A DNA stretch of 64,000 nucleotides. Origin: Meloidogyne chitwoodi. Lineage: Eukaryota; Nematoda; Chromadorea; Rhabditida; Meloidogynidae. Under the pieces are notes generated by a model. It had not been told where the DNA came from and searched no databases. It was given only the letters and a program-made list of their open reading frames with translations. The DNA is taken from positions 248,001-312,000 of the forward strand of contig JACZZP010000016.1 of NCBI GenBank assembly GCA_015183035.1, read 5' to 3'. The position numbers and the translations under genes are program-made. This document shows positions 52,812 through 63,594 of the stretch, piece after piece (the first letter of the stretch is position 1; each line of letters opens with the position of its first letter).

Positions 52812-53997
52812 ACACTATTTTGATGGTAGTTTTTAAAGTTTTTATTGATTAAAAAAAATTTTTTTTTAATTTTTTATATTACTTTTTTTATAAAATTTTT
52901 TTAAATTTTTAGTGACTTCATCATAGGGACAATTTGGTTGGTTTTTTTTTAATTGTAATATTTTTTTAAATAAAAAGTTTTTTTAAATTTAAAAATATTT
53001 TTTAAATAAAATTTAAATTTTTCTTTTTTTAGTTGGACGATCAACAATCCCAACTTGGTTATTCTTCTTCAATTCACAAATTGGTAGGCTTTTTTTAACT
53101 TTAATTTTTTTCAATTATATTTTTAATTTTGATTATTTTTTTATAATTTTTTTTAATTTTCATTTAATTTTTAATTCTTTAACTTATTTTTTTAGAACAA
53201 ATCTTAACAACAATCCATACCAACAATAATAATCTACAATTTTGTTTGTTTTTATTTTATTTTTTTGAATTATTTTTTAAGACAAAAACAACAACAACAA
53301 AAAACAACAGCAACAACAAAAAAACAACGACTTACTATTACTACTAAAAACAACAACAACGACTACTATTAGTACAACAACTACAACGACTACTACTACA
53401 TTGCTTCTCAACTAACTATTACTACTAAAAACAACAACAACGACTACTATTAGTACAACAACTACAACGACTACTACTACATTGCTTCTCAACTACTACT
53501 ACTATTACTGCTACAACAAAATGACTACTATAACAACGACAACAACTACTATTACAACTATGGTTGGTTTTTTTAAATTTTGAATTTTTTTCTTTAAATT
53601 TTTTTTTGAAATTATTTTTTTTCGTGACCCTCCTGTACAGATGGGTTACGCCAATTTTTTTAATTTAAAAAAATTTAATCATTTTATTTTTTCAAGTCAT
53701 TTACATCAACTCTTGATTAATGCTTGCAATGTCTGCTTGTGCTCAAGGAAACTTAGTCTGATCATGTAGTCGTAAAATTTTTTATTAATATTTTAATTTT
53801 TTCGGATTTTTTTATAAATTTAAATTTTTAAAATTTTCTAATTAATTATAATTTAAATTTTTATTAAAAACATCTGGATTAAATGCTACTTAAGACTAGA
53901 AAAGCATTCGATATGTCTGGCTTGAATGCTACTTAAGACTAGAAAAGCATTAGATAAACATAATTTTTTACATGTTAAATTTTCCTATTTTGTTGTA
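52812..53997. other. intergenic DNA between the Pol I pseudogene and the Helitron
   Basis: One possible exon (LDDQQSQLGYSSSIHKL, about 53,031-53,085) has splice-like borders but no partners. Direct repeats of ATGCTACTTAAGACTAGAAA lie at about 53,882 and 53,927. No gene is supported. Confidence 0.35.
53281..53560. repeat. ACAACA/ACTACT-type simple and tandem repeat
   Basis: Irregular AAC and ACT trinucleotide runs. A unit of about 74 bases (containing TACTACTAAAAACAACAACA, then GACTACTATTAGTAC, and ending CATTGCTTCTCAAC) is present twice in direct repeat. Confidence 0.85.
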
Positions 53998-54392
53998 TCT
54001 CGTCTATGATTAGTGGTTTTTGGCATTTTCCTACGGGCTTTTCTTGTATCGTTATGTATCCGACACTTTTGTTTTCCTTTTTGTAAATTTTGGCGTATTA
54101 TTTTTTATTTAAAAAATATTTTCCGTACTTTTTTTTTATAATTCCTTTTGAAATTATTTTTTATTTTAGCGCGTTTATTTTTCCTTACTTTACTGCGCCT
54201 GCATTTATTTTATCGCGTTCCAATTTCAATAATTCGTTCGTTCTTTTTTATTGTTTTGTTCTTCGCGTTTTTTAATTAAACTTTATTTTTTGTTTTCAGA
54301 TTTATTATATTATTATTATTATAAATCTTTAATTAAATATTCCAACAAAACAAGAAGCAAAGCGCAAGAAGAACAAGGAGCGGAAGGTAAGT

Positions 54393-57300
54393 TTGGGCGC
54401 AACAACATCGCGCGGGCGGAACCCAAACAGTCCTCATCAGGACTTGGAGACCACGTCTCCTGCAATTTTAGCCCACCCAGATTTAGCAACTTCTCCTTGC
54501 AATAATGATAATGTCCTGTCAACACCTTCCAATATTTTTAACTTCGATAATATTTCGATTTATGACCAAACTGATAATATTGTTCCCTCCACACCCCATA
54601 CACCAGCGACACCATTGACCCCATTCTCACTTACTTCCGAAGCTGTAGTGCCTAAGAAGCAGAGAAAGACTCGTGATTCCTCTGTAGACACTCAAAGTTT
54701 ACTTTCTTATTGTGATTCTTCCTCAATTTGTTCATCCCGAGCTTCTTCACCAAATTTTTTAAATAAAAGAGGTCGTCCAAAGAAACATGTTCGTATCGGC
54801 TCTGGTCGTAGACCAAAGATGATTAATTTATCCCCACCTTCCGATTCCAATGCTCATAATTATATTAATTTTTCCAGTCTACCGCTTCTTAATTTTGCCA
54901 CCGAAATTACAAATGATCCCAATTCAATTTGTAATCGTGCCTTAATGTCCCTTCACGTAAATGACCTACCAAATAATCCCCTTCATATCGAAACCCTCTG
55001 GAATAATCTTTCAGAGTGGCTGTCTAGCAATGATATTTTTGCGTTCCTTTCTTATTTATCAAGAATTACTAACAACCGAGTTGTTGTAGTAAATCCCATG
55101 GGTACAAACCCCGATTCTTTTAATCCCAATTTTTCTAATGAAGAAATCCAATTCTTATGTTATGGTCATGTTTTTGGTGAAATTCCTGAGATAATATTAT
55201 TTCCTCTACATTTCTCTGGACATTGGACCTTGGTAGTATGGGATTCAACCCATGGTACCTTTTTTATCGATTCATTGTCTTCGCCTTTTACTTCAAGGTT
55301 AGACAATAATGAACGTATCCATATCCTCCAATTTTTTATTAACCACCTCACCAATATTCCTATTAATGAAATAATTATTAATTCGTATGAATCCCACTTT
55401 TTTACCCATCAAAACGACGGCCATAGTTGTGGGTACTTTACCTGCTTATATGCCGAGGCCTGGCTTTTTAATTCCCGTAATTTGTTATTTAATAATTTTA
55501 ATATTAATACCCAACAAAGACGGATTCTTTGGCACCTTAATGAACTGTTATCCAGCGATAACATTCAATACCACCCTTTTTCCGCACCACATGTTGTCGA
55601 ACATGTCCCCAATGAAGGCGTTATCGTATGCGATGAGCCAATCATTTTCTTAGAACCTGACCCACCAACAAAAACCTTGCGGCGATCAGACCGCATTAAG
55701 GCTCGATCAAATAATAGCAGTTCAATTTCTGCTGACCCCATCCCCGTACATTCTATTTCCTCCCAAAATCCCATTGATAGCTATTGTAGCCGTCGCCATA
55801 AGGGCATTCCCTGCGCTGATGTTCGTGCGAAACACACAGCAGACCTATATGATTCTGGTAATTTAGGCGATGGTGCCTGTTATTACTGTTCCGCCTTATT
55901 ATTAAATTCCGAAATTAATATGTCTCACAAGACGCATTATAAAACAATTTCCTCTTCTTATTGTTGTGGATGTGGCGGTGTTTCACTCCCTTCTTATAAC
56001 ATTCCTCCCAAACCATTGCAAGATCTTCTTAAAGGCGAAAGTGCCGAATCCAAAGAATTTCTTAAAAGTGAAAATGTTTATAATTCCCTCCTAGCCTTTG
56101 CCTCGATATCCGTAGGACACCAAGATTCTTCTTTACATGGTGCCACCTGCTTCATGTTAAATGGAGAATTTACCCGCCATTTAAGTTCCATGTTTTCAGG
56201 GAACTTAGTCCCCTCTTTTTCCCAATTGTATATCCTTGACGCTAATGAAGCACTGGATATACGCACACAAAACATCCAAAGCGGTGGCGATCGTGTGGAC
56301 CCACAAACCCTCCAGAAACTCGACTCTATCCTTAGGGACTCCCACCCCTTCGCCAAACAATATAAGAATTTTCATACGCAGTATGAAAACATCCTTGAAA
56401 CGGATGGACCTGATGCCGTAAAGCACTTTCGATTCACTCTTTTAGAGGAACGAGCTGCTCCGACCCCAATTAGGGATCCCTCATTGCATACTCGTCAAGT
56501 AAATTTACCTGATGAGAGGGCAATGTTTTCTATTTGGACCGAATCCAATGAACCCCCACAGCTCAAGGGCATATTCATTACTGATCTTCAAGGATCATTA
56601 TTTGAACTTCCTTCTTATCATCCGATGACCGACACCCTTTGCTATCCCCTATTATTCCCATGTGGGGATGATGGTTTTCATAAAAATGTCCCATTCAAAC
56701 GTAATAAACCATCCCATGATCCCAATGATGACTCGGATGACAGCAACACTTCCACAGAAAATGTTGACGATGATCCAGCTAAGAAAAAGTTCATAACCCT
56801 GCGGGACTATATCCGCTATCGTCTTGCTATACGGCAAAACGAGCCCCTGCACAACATTCTTAGTGCAGGTGGTGGCCTCAGTCAAAAATTAGCCCTTGAT
56901 TATGATGCCCGAATTAATGCCGAAGTAGCCAGCTTTCTCCGCAAAGATGAGCTTAACCTTCGCGCAACTCTCCCCGAGAACATTCTTCGTCATTTAGCCA
57001 AAGATGCTAATCTGACCTCCATTGACCAAATCGGCAGTGTAGTAATGTTCCGAAAGTATCACCCCGGAACTCGCCCATACTTCCAAGAGAAATTCTACGA
57101 TGCAACAACCATTATGGCTCGAGCCCGTAAACAAGGTTGTGCATCATTTATGTTCACCTTCACCTCAAATCCTCGATGGCCAGAAATTCAACGTAATTTT
57201 CTGCGCAAAAACCAAAAATTAGTAGATCGATACGACATTATGTGTCGGATTTACGAGGACAAAAAGAGGAAACTCCACCACCTTATTGAGAAGAAGAAAA

Positions 57301-60188
57301 TCTTCGGAAATATTCTTGGATTCGCTGAAAGCCGAGAATTCCAAAAGAGGATAGGTGGTCCTCATCTTCATAGAGTTTTCACTACGGACATCGAAGCCAC
57401 AGCTGTTAATATTGATAATTTAATTTGGGCCCATATCCCTCCTAAACCATCAGATTCAGATAAATCTGACTGGGCGAATTTTCTGCGTAAAGTTCGAGAC
57501 CTTCTTCCTAAATTCCAAATCCACGATTGTGGAGCCCACTGCAAAGGTAAGGATGGCCGTTGTATGAAACGGTTTCCCAAACCTTTTACCCGTCAAACAA
57601 TTCTCCACGATAATAAGCCAGCGGAATATTATCGTCCAAGTCCCGAAGATGGTGGTGAAGTCCTTACTGTTAAGCATGGACCAACAACCATTAAATACGA
57701 TAATTCTCGTATTGTCCCGTATAATCCTTTAATTATGGTTATGTTCCAATCCCATCATAATCTTGAATATGCCTATGGGCAGACAGATAACCTTAAATAT
57801 GCCCTTAAATATCCCTTCAAAGGAGCAATGTTCTCCTACATAAAATGTGCCGCCAATAATACCGTTAATATTGACGAACCAGCCCAATATTCTAAAATGA
57901 TATTTCGTAGTCCCGCTGAAGCCTTTTGCAGAATAATGTCCTATCCCTATGCACGCCTTTCTCATAATGTCGTAAAACTTACAATCCATTTGCCTGGCCA
58001 GCAAAAAATCTACCTTGCTCCTGCAACTCGAAGAATAAAGGCCATGAGTGTAGCGCAAGGTAACCTTCCCACTACCCCCTTAACTTCATATTGGAACCTC
58101 TGGCGAAATGACCCATCTATTAGGGATATTCTCTTTGAGAATATGCCTCAAACCTATTCCATTGACCCCAAATCTAAACTCTGGAAAAAGAGGAGAATTT
58201 CCTCAAATCCCCGTAATATTATTAATAGGAGACCTAATATAGGTAGAATATATACCGTTTCTCCCCGTGACCAGGAAAAGTTTGCACTTTATGTTCTTAC
58301 TAGACACTTTCCTGGAGATCCTGACCACCTTCTTAATGTTAATGGAACAATTTGCGATACCTTTGCTGAGGCAGCACGTCTCCATGGCCTATTTGAAGAC
58401 AACTCCGTCTGGGAGAGGACTCTCCGAGAAGGTTCCCAATCCTTAAATCCTTCCCAAATGCGGCAACTTTTTGTCAATATCCTTGTCTTTGGTTCAACCG
58501 ATTCCTGTGTAATAGATGCCGTCCACCTCTGGAACATGTTCATTGACTTCATGTATGACCGCCGTTGTACTGATGCTGAACGTCCACTTCGTATTGATAG
58601 AGCCTTGGCCATCATTGAAAGATATTTACTTGCTAATGGCAAGCGAATGCAAGACTATGGTCTTCCCCTTCCCAACAATTCCCTCACTGACGATCCAAAT
58701 AAAGCTCTTGATGAGTTCTTTTTCCCCCAACATGTGAATGATGATGATGTTGATGCAACTATCGATACTTCATCATTCGTTAGTGCACAATTAAATCCTG
58801 AACAAAATAATTTCTACAACCTAATTCTTAATTCCGTTATGGATAGAATGAATAGCCAACGTTTATTCTTTTTATCTGGAGACGGTGGCACCGGAAAAAC
58901 TTTCTTATTAAATTTCCTACTTTTCAACTTACGGCGGTTAGGTCATAAGGTCCTTGCAACTGCATCGACTGGAATCGCCTCTACAAAGTTTTATGCCGGT
59001 GGCATGACTTTACATTCCGCATTCCGATTTAGTATCAACCATGAACCAGGTCAAATTCCTGCAGTCCAATTCGACAGCTATTTTGGTCGTCGAATAATCG
59101 AGAGCATTGTTATCATCATTGATGAAATAACAATGCTTGAGAAGACGATGTTAGAAAATGTAGACCTCCTTTGCCGAACCATGGTTCCACAATATAACCA
59201 GTTACCCTTCGCTGGAAAAGTTGTTATACTTTCCGGTGATTGGAAGCAGTCCTTACCAGTTGTAATAAATTCCTCATCTCCCGAAGCCCAAGTGGCTGTT
59301 TGTATTCAAAGTTCACCCCTTTACACTCAATTTCATAAGACCCGCCTGATGCAAAATATGCGTCTTGCCCCGTCTGAGGTTAGGTTCAAAGAATGGCTTT
59401 ACCAACTTGGAACTGATACCTCCGGAGATAAAATCTCTATCCCAAAATCCATGATTGTAGAATCACGATATGAGTTAATCTCATTTGTATTCGATCGTGG
59501 TTTTAATATCCAAAGTCCAGACCTTCTTAAGCGACTAATGCTTGCCCCAACTAATAGGTCTGTTGACTTAAATAATGACCTTGTCCTTTCCTCCTTTAAT
59601 AGTCAATCCCAAGACTATTATTCAATAGATAAATGTCTATCTGAAGACCCATTATCCCCATATGCAGCTGATTTTGACATAGCTCAAATCAATGTATTAA
59701 CCCCCTCTGGAATGCCAGCTCACCATTTACACCTCAAAGTAGGTTCAATAATTGTCCTACTCCTTAATCTTAATACCAGTAAGGGGCTTTGTAATGGTAC
59801 CCGCCTTATTGTTCGTACACTCCATCCCAACTTAATCGAAGCCGAGACAATAACCGGCATATCCACTAACCAAGGGTTAATAGTTGGAATTTCCCGGGTC
59901 CGCACCACTTATAAAGATAAGCGCCCCGATGGGGTTAGCTTTGAACGCTTCCAATTCCCCGTTCGGATAGCATTTACTATGACTATCACGAAAGCCCAAG
60001 GCCAGACATGTGAAAGACTTGGAGGAGATCTTTCAGATGAGCCTTTTGCCCATGGGCAACTTTATACCTTTTTGTCCCGCTGCACTAATAGCAGTAATAT
60101 TCGTATATATGCCCCAGATAAACCCCATGATAAGGATGGGAATGTCCTTATTCAAAACGTTGTAGCCCGCGGTTTGCAATTTGATTAA
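54393..60188 (+). CDS. Helitron Rep/helicase with N-terminal AT-hook and Ulp1-type protease
   Basis: 1931 codons without a stop. An AT-hook (KRGRPKK) lies at about residue 130. A C48/Ulp1-like protease domain spans about 190-370: His277 (GHWTLVVWD), Asp293 (FIDSL), Gln340 and Cys346 (HSCGYF). A Cys/His zinc-binding segment spans about 465-535. The Helitron-like N domain (LPSYHPMTDTLCYPLLFPCG) is near 735. The HUH Rep core has PHLH (His991, His993) and catalytic tyrosines Tyr1136 and Tyr1140 (KYALKYPFKG). The PIF1-type helicase has Walker A GDGGTGKT (from 1496), IIDEITML, LSGDWKQSLPVV, and TITKAQGQT near the end. The first codon of this open stretch is TTG and the frame is open back to 54,333 without ATG. 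A GTAAGT directly precedes it, so the true start may lie in an upstream exon or at Met142. All catalytic residues I can check are present. Confidence 0.92.
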   Translation: MGATTSRGRNPNSPHQDLETTSPAILAHPDLATSPCNNDNVLSTPSNIFNFDNISIYDQTDNIVPSTPHTPATPLTPFSLTSEAVVPKKQRKTRDSSVDTQSLLSYCDSSSICSSRASSPNFLNKRGRPKKHVRIGSGRRPKMINLSPPSDSNAHNYINFSSLPLLNFATEITNDPNSICNRALMSLHVNDLPNNPLHIETLWNNLSEWLSSNDIFAFLSYLSRITNNRVVVVNPMGTNPDSFNPNFSNEEIQFLCYGHVFGEIPEIILFPLHFSGHWTLVVWDSTHGTFFIDSLSSPFTSRLDNNERIHILQFFINHLTNIPINEIIINSYESHFFTHQNDGHSCGYFTCLYAEAWLFNSRNLLFNNFNINTQQRRILWHLNELLSSDNIQYHPFSAPHVVEHVPNEGVIVCDEPIIFLEPDPPTKTLRRSDRIKARSNNSSSISADPIPVHSISSQNPIDSYCSRRHKGIPCADVRAKHTADLYDSGNLGDGACYYCSALLLNSEINMSHKTHYKTISSSYCCGCGGVSLPSYNIPPKPLQDLLKGESAESKEFLKSENVYNSLLAFASISVGHQDSSLHGATCFMLNGEFTRHLSSMFSGNLVPSFSQLYILDANEALDIRTQNIQSGGDRVDPQTLQKLDSILRDSHPFAKQYKNFHTQYENILETDGPDAVKHFRFTLLEERAAPTPIRDPSLHTRQVNLPDERAMFSIWTESNEPPQLKGIFITDLQGSLFELPSYHPMTDTLCYPLLFPCGDDGFHKNVPFKRNKPSHDPNDDSDDSNTSTENVDDDPAKKKFITLRDYIRYRLAIRQNEPLHNILSAGGGLSQKLALDYDARINAEVASFLRKDELNLRATLPENILRHLAKDANLTSIDQIGSVVMFRKYHPGTRPYFQEKFYDATTIMARARKQGCASFMFTFTSNPRWPEIQRNFLRKNQKLVDRYDIMCRIYEDKKRKLHHLIEKKKIFGNILGFAESREFQKRIGGPHLHRVFTTDIEATAVNIDNLIWAHIPPKPSDSDKSDWANFLRKVRDLLPKFQIHDCGAHCKGKDGRCMKRFPKPFTRQTILHDNKPAEYYRPSPEDGGEVLTVKHGPTTIKYDNSRIVPYNPLIMVMFQSHHNLEYAYGQTDNLKYALKYPFKGAMFSYIKCAANNTVNIDEPAQYSKMIFRSPAEAFCRIMSYPYARLSHNVVKLTIHLPGQQKIYLAPATRRIKAMSVAQGNLPTTPLTSYWNLWRNDPSIRDILFENMPQTYSIDPKSKLWKKRRISSNPRNIINRRPNIGRIYTVSPRDQEKFALYVLTRHFPGDPDHLLNVNGTICDTFAEAARLHGLFEDNSVWERTLREGSQSLNPSQMRQLFVNILVFGSTDSCVIDAVHLWNMFIDFMYDRRCTDAERPLRIDRALAIIERYLLANGKRMQDYGLPLPNNSLTDDPNKALDEFFFPQHVNDDDVDATIDTSSFVSAQLNPEQNNFYNLILNSVMDRMNSQRLFFLSGDGGTGKTFLLNFLLFNLRRLGHKVLATASTGIASTKFYAGGMTLHSAFRFSINHEPGQIPAVQFDSYFGRRIIESIVIIIDEITMLEKTMLENVDLLCRTMVPQYNQLPFAGKVVILSGDWKQSLPVVINSSSPEAQVAVCIQSSPLYTQFHKTRLMQNMRLAPSEVRFKEWLYQLGTDTSGDKISIPKSMIVESRYELISFVFDRGFNIQSPDLLKRLMLAPTNRSVDLNNDLVLSSFNSQSQDYYSIDKCLSEDPLSPYAADFDIAQINVLTPSGMPAHHLHLKVGSIIVLLLNLNTSKGLCNGTRLIVRTLHPNLIEAETITGISTNQGLIVGISRVRTTYKDKRPDGVSFERFQFPVRIAFTMTITKAQGQTCERLGGDLSDEPFAHGQLYTFLSRCTNSSNIRIYAPDKPHDKDGNVLIQNVVARGLQFD

Positions 60189-60944
60189 ACCTGCTCCCTT
60201 AAATTTTACAATTAGCATTTTATTTATATTTATTTTTCAACCCTTCCTTTTTTTCTAATAAAAATATACTCTAACCCTAATTTAACCCAAATTTCCCAAA
60301 TATTACAATTTAACTTTTAAAATTTAAAATTAAAATTTGAAAAATTTAATTAAAAGGAATATTTCAGATGACGAATTAATAATATAATTTTTTAATTTAT
60401 TTTTTTGAGTTTAAAATTTGACTTATAAATCTGAAATATTCCAAAGAGTGTTTGGAAAATTAATTTTCTTAACATCTTTCTTATTTTTGGTTGATTTTTT
60501 TAAAAAAAAATTCTTCTATATAAGTTTTTTGAATATTTTAATTTTTCAAACACTCAATAATCAGTTGTTACTCATTTAAAAATTATAAAAACTCTTTAAT
60601 TTTTTACTTTTAATTAACTTAATTTTAAGTTTCACTGAGTAACAACTGATAAAAAATTTAAAAATTTATTAAAAATTTATTAAGATTATAGGTTAGAGTG
60701 CGTTCCACCCTAAAAAGTGGATACGTGCTCCTGTGCGGACTACCGAAAGGTGGTTCGTACTTGTATTTTCACGCACGCGTCTGTCAACCCAAGACTTGGC
60801 TGCTCTCCGTCTGGTGTACGGATATGCTTTATGCATTTGGGCACGGAGCGTGTAACTAAGGTCTAAGGTTTAACTATAGGTTTAAATTTAAATTAGGTTC
60901 CCTTTTTCATTTATTTACCCCCTATGCAATGAATTATTTTAAAA

Positions 60945-61133
60945 GGCCAATGATGAAAAACCCATAAAGGTTACTGAGGCCATAATAGATCAAATCCCCC
61001 ATCAAAATTATTTGCTAAATATCGCTTTCTTCCATCTAAAGTGAGATACTCTGGCCAATGATGAAAAACCCATAAAGTTTACTGAGGCCATTATAGATCC
61101 AATCCCCCATCACTATAATTGCTAAATATCCCT
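60945..61133 (+). repeat. 108-base direct repeat pair in the Helitron 3' region
   Basis: GGCCAATGATGAAAAACCCA at 60,945 and again at 61,053, each followed by TTACTGAGGCCAT and AATCCCCCATCA. Confidence 0.8.
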
Positions 61134-61134
61134 T

Positions 61135-61735
61135 CCTTCCTCAAAAAGCGGATGCACTACTCCAAAAATGGAGGATAGTGGTACCGCTTGTCTTTACCCT
61201 TCCTTCCTCAAAAAGCGGATGCACTACTCCAGAAATGGAGGATAGTGGTACCGCTTGTCTTTACCGTTCCTCCTTCAAAAAGCGGATGCACTACTCCAGA
61301 AATGGAGGATAGTGGTCCGCTTGTCTTTACCCTTCCTTCCTCAAAAAGCGGATGCACTACTCCAGAAATGGAGGATAGTGGTACCGCTTGTCTTTACCGT
61401 TCCTTCCTCAAAAAGCGGATGCACTACTCCAGAAATGGAGGATAGTGGTACCGCTTGTCTTTACCCTTCCTTCCTCAAAAAGCGGATGCACTACTCCAGA
61501 AATGGAGGATAGTGGTACCGCTTGTCTTTTCCCTTCCTTCCTCAAAAAGCGGATGCACTACTCCAAAAATGGAGGATAGTGGTACCGCTTGTCTTTACCC
61601 TTCCTTCCTCAAAAAGCGGATGCACTACTCCAGAAATGGAGGATAGTGGTACCGCTTGTCTTTACCGTTCCTCCCTCAAAAAGCGGATGCACTACTCCAG
61701 AATTGGAGGATAGTGGTACCGCTTGTCTCTTCCTT
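61135..61735 (+). repeat. 67-base minisatellite in the Helitron 3' region
   Basis: About nine copies of a 67-base unit with AAAAAGCGGATGCACTACTC, AGAAATGGAGGATAGTGG and TACCGCTTGTCTTTACC. Copies differ by one to three bases; one copy is a base or two shorter. Plus-strand ORFs across it are period artefacts (67 is not a multiple of 3, so all frames read the same repeat). Confidence 0.92.
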
Positions 61736-62235
61736 CGTACGATTGTCTTTTATAATCCATATATTATTAACATTATATATTGCAACTTTAGTATGTTAAA
61801 TTATTTAAGAACTAATGTTTTTTTTATTTTTACTTTTTAAATTTAATTAATATTTATTTTTTAGATACAAAATTTTAAAATTTATTTTTCAATATTTTTC
61901 TTCATTTTTCTTCAATTAATTTATTCAATAGTACCAGATTTTGAGTGTGACACTTAAGAGGTATGTTGTCACTTTAACTTAATTTTTAATGTAATTTTAG
62001 GCGAGGACAGATGACGAAGGTCAGAGGTCTGTTCCTTCTGAAATGAGTGGTACAGATGGTATGAGTTTGTGGGGACTCGCAAAGCTCAACAGGGTATAAA
62101 AAATTTCTAGCAGCGCGCGAAGCGCGCCCCAAAGCCCGTTAGGGCTTTTCAAAACCCATAAATATTTTTTTACCCTAAATTTTTTTAACTTTCCAAATTT
62201 TTCAATACATTATGCTATTCTTACATCCCATGTAC

Positions 62236-62266
62236 TGCACTACTGAGTAGTGCACGCTTCCACTAG
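62236..62266 (+). other. Helitron 3' hairpin and CTAG terminus
   Basis: Perfect 8-bp stem with a 3-base loop, ending 8 bases before CTAG. This matches the established Helitron 3' rule of a short hairpin about 10 bases before CTRR. Confidence 0.8.
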
Positions 62267-63590
62267 TTTAAAAAATATAAATAAATAAATTTTTATAATT
62301 TAATAAATTAAAAAAATGTATTTTTATTATATTTTTTCTATTGTCTTAATTTAAACAATTTTAATTACTTTTTTTGTTTAAATTTAAATAAACACCTCAA
62401 TTTTTAATAAGGCCATCCTAAATTTATTAATAAATATTTTTTTATTTTTTTTTAAATTTAATCTCCTTTATGCAAGCATATTATTTGAAGAAGGTGCAGT
62501 AAGGTTATTAGATTTTTTTTAATAAAAATTATTTAAGAAATACGTAAAAAATCATTTTTTTCAAATTAATAAAAGCTTATTTTGCAGTAATCTTTTCATT
62601 AAATATTGGTAATATTCAAAACATAAAACACATAAACTTTTTTTTTAATAACCGTTTATTTCTACAAGAGAAGATTGGCACAAAGTCCTCTTTCATTGTT
62701 TTATTTTTAATTATTTATTTATTAATTTAAGGGCAAAGCTCTGTAAAAGAACAAATCGTAACTAAAATGCTGACAACCTAATGGAAAATTTTTTAGTGAA
62801 AATAAATTAAAACAATGAAAATAAATAAATCAAATATTAATAAATAAAATAACCAAATTATAAAAAAGTATTTTCAAAATAAAAATTTGTAAATATCCTA
62901 AAATAATTAAATAAATAAAAATGCCCAATTTATACGTGAAACATTTATAAAATAAAATAATATTTATATTTTGAATAAAATGTTTAAAAAATAAAGCTTT
63001 GTTTAATGATAGAAGAAATGTATCGATACGATAAAAATGTTTTTTTAAATGATATTTGCATAAGATAAATTTATGCGATGTTTTTTGAAATAAAAAATCA
63101 AAATTACTCTTATTTAATAAATTTTGTTTAATTTAATTAATTAATTTTCATAATTATGTTAGTTTCAATCGTTTCTTTTGTCCAAATTTTTTTAAAATAG
63201 TATGTTAATTTTTAGATTAGTTTGTTTCTGGGCAATCGCTTAATTAAAAAACGGAGGATTTAGTTACTAACAATTCTTAATTTTTTATTTCCTATAAACT
63301 TTTTAAATTAAATAAGAGCAAACGATTAGTCGAAAAATTGAATAAAATTTTCGTTTCAATCCTTTTTTTCTTCGCAATTATTAACTACGTTTGTTAAACT
63401 CATCGTTTCTAATTTTTACCATCATTTGGAGGTGGATAAGACTTTAATAAATTTGTAATTTTTTAAATTTATTTTAATAATATCTCTAATGATTTAAAAT
63501 TTTTTTTAAGTTTTTAGTTGATTAAAGACGAAAATATAAATTTATAAAATATTTCAAATAGATAAATATATTTTTTTAAAAATTACTGGA
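62267..63590. other. AT-rich intergenic DNA
   Basis: No gene or clear repeat is seen. It includes Helitron-flanking host sequence starting TTTAAAAAATATAAATAAAT. Confidence 0.4.
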
Positions 63591-63594
63591 AAAT

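Larger units (their letters stand above)
53998..62266 (+). mobile_element. autonomous Helitron (rolling-circle transposon)
   Basis: The 3' end is well defined: hairpin TGCACTAC-TGA-GTAGTGCA at 62,236-62,254, then eight bases, then CTAG at 62,263-62,266, followed by T. The 5' end is tentative: TCTCGTCTATGATTAGTGG at 53,998, preceded by A, is the best TC-starting candidate before the ORF. The element carries a long transposase ORF, a 108-base direct repeat pair and a 67-base minisatellite in its 3' region. Higher GC and uninterrupted coding suggest recent activity. Confidence 0.75.

Noticed and set aside
54251..58737. Many 60-117 codon ORFs in other frames of the Helitron gene
   Set aside because: These are shadows of the 1931-codon frame, which holds all catalytic motifs.
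60690..60870. Structured RNA or rRNA fragment in the GC-rich stretch after the Helitron ORF
   Set aside because: The stretch is GC-richer and has short inverted matches, but nothing I recognise; it is treated as the Helitron 3' untranslated region.
61135..61735. CRISPR-like array
   Set aside because: Units are contiguous with no variable spacers, and the genome is eukaryotic; this is a minisatellite.
61188..61840. Series of overlapping 63-85 codon ORFs
   Set aside because: These are period-67 repeat translations that shift frame every unit, inside the Helitron 3' region.
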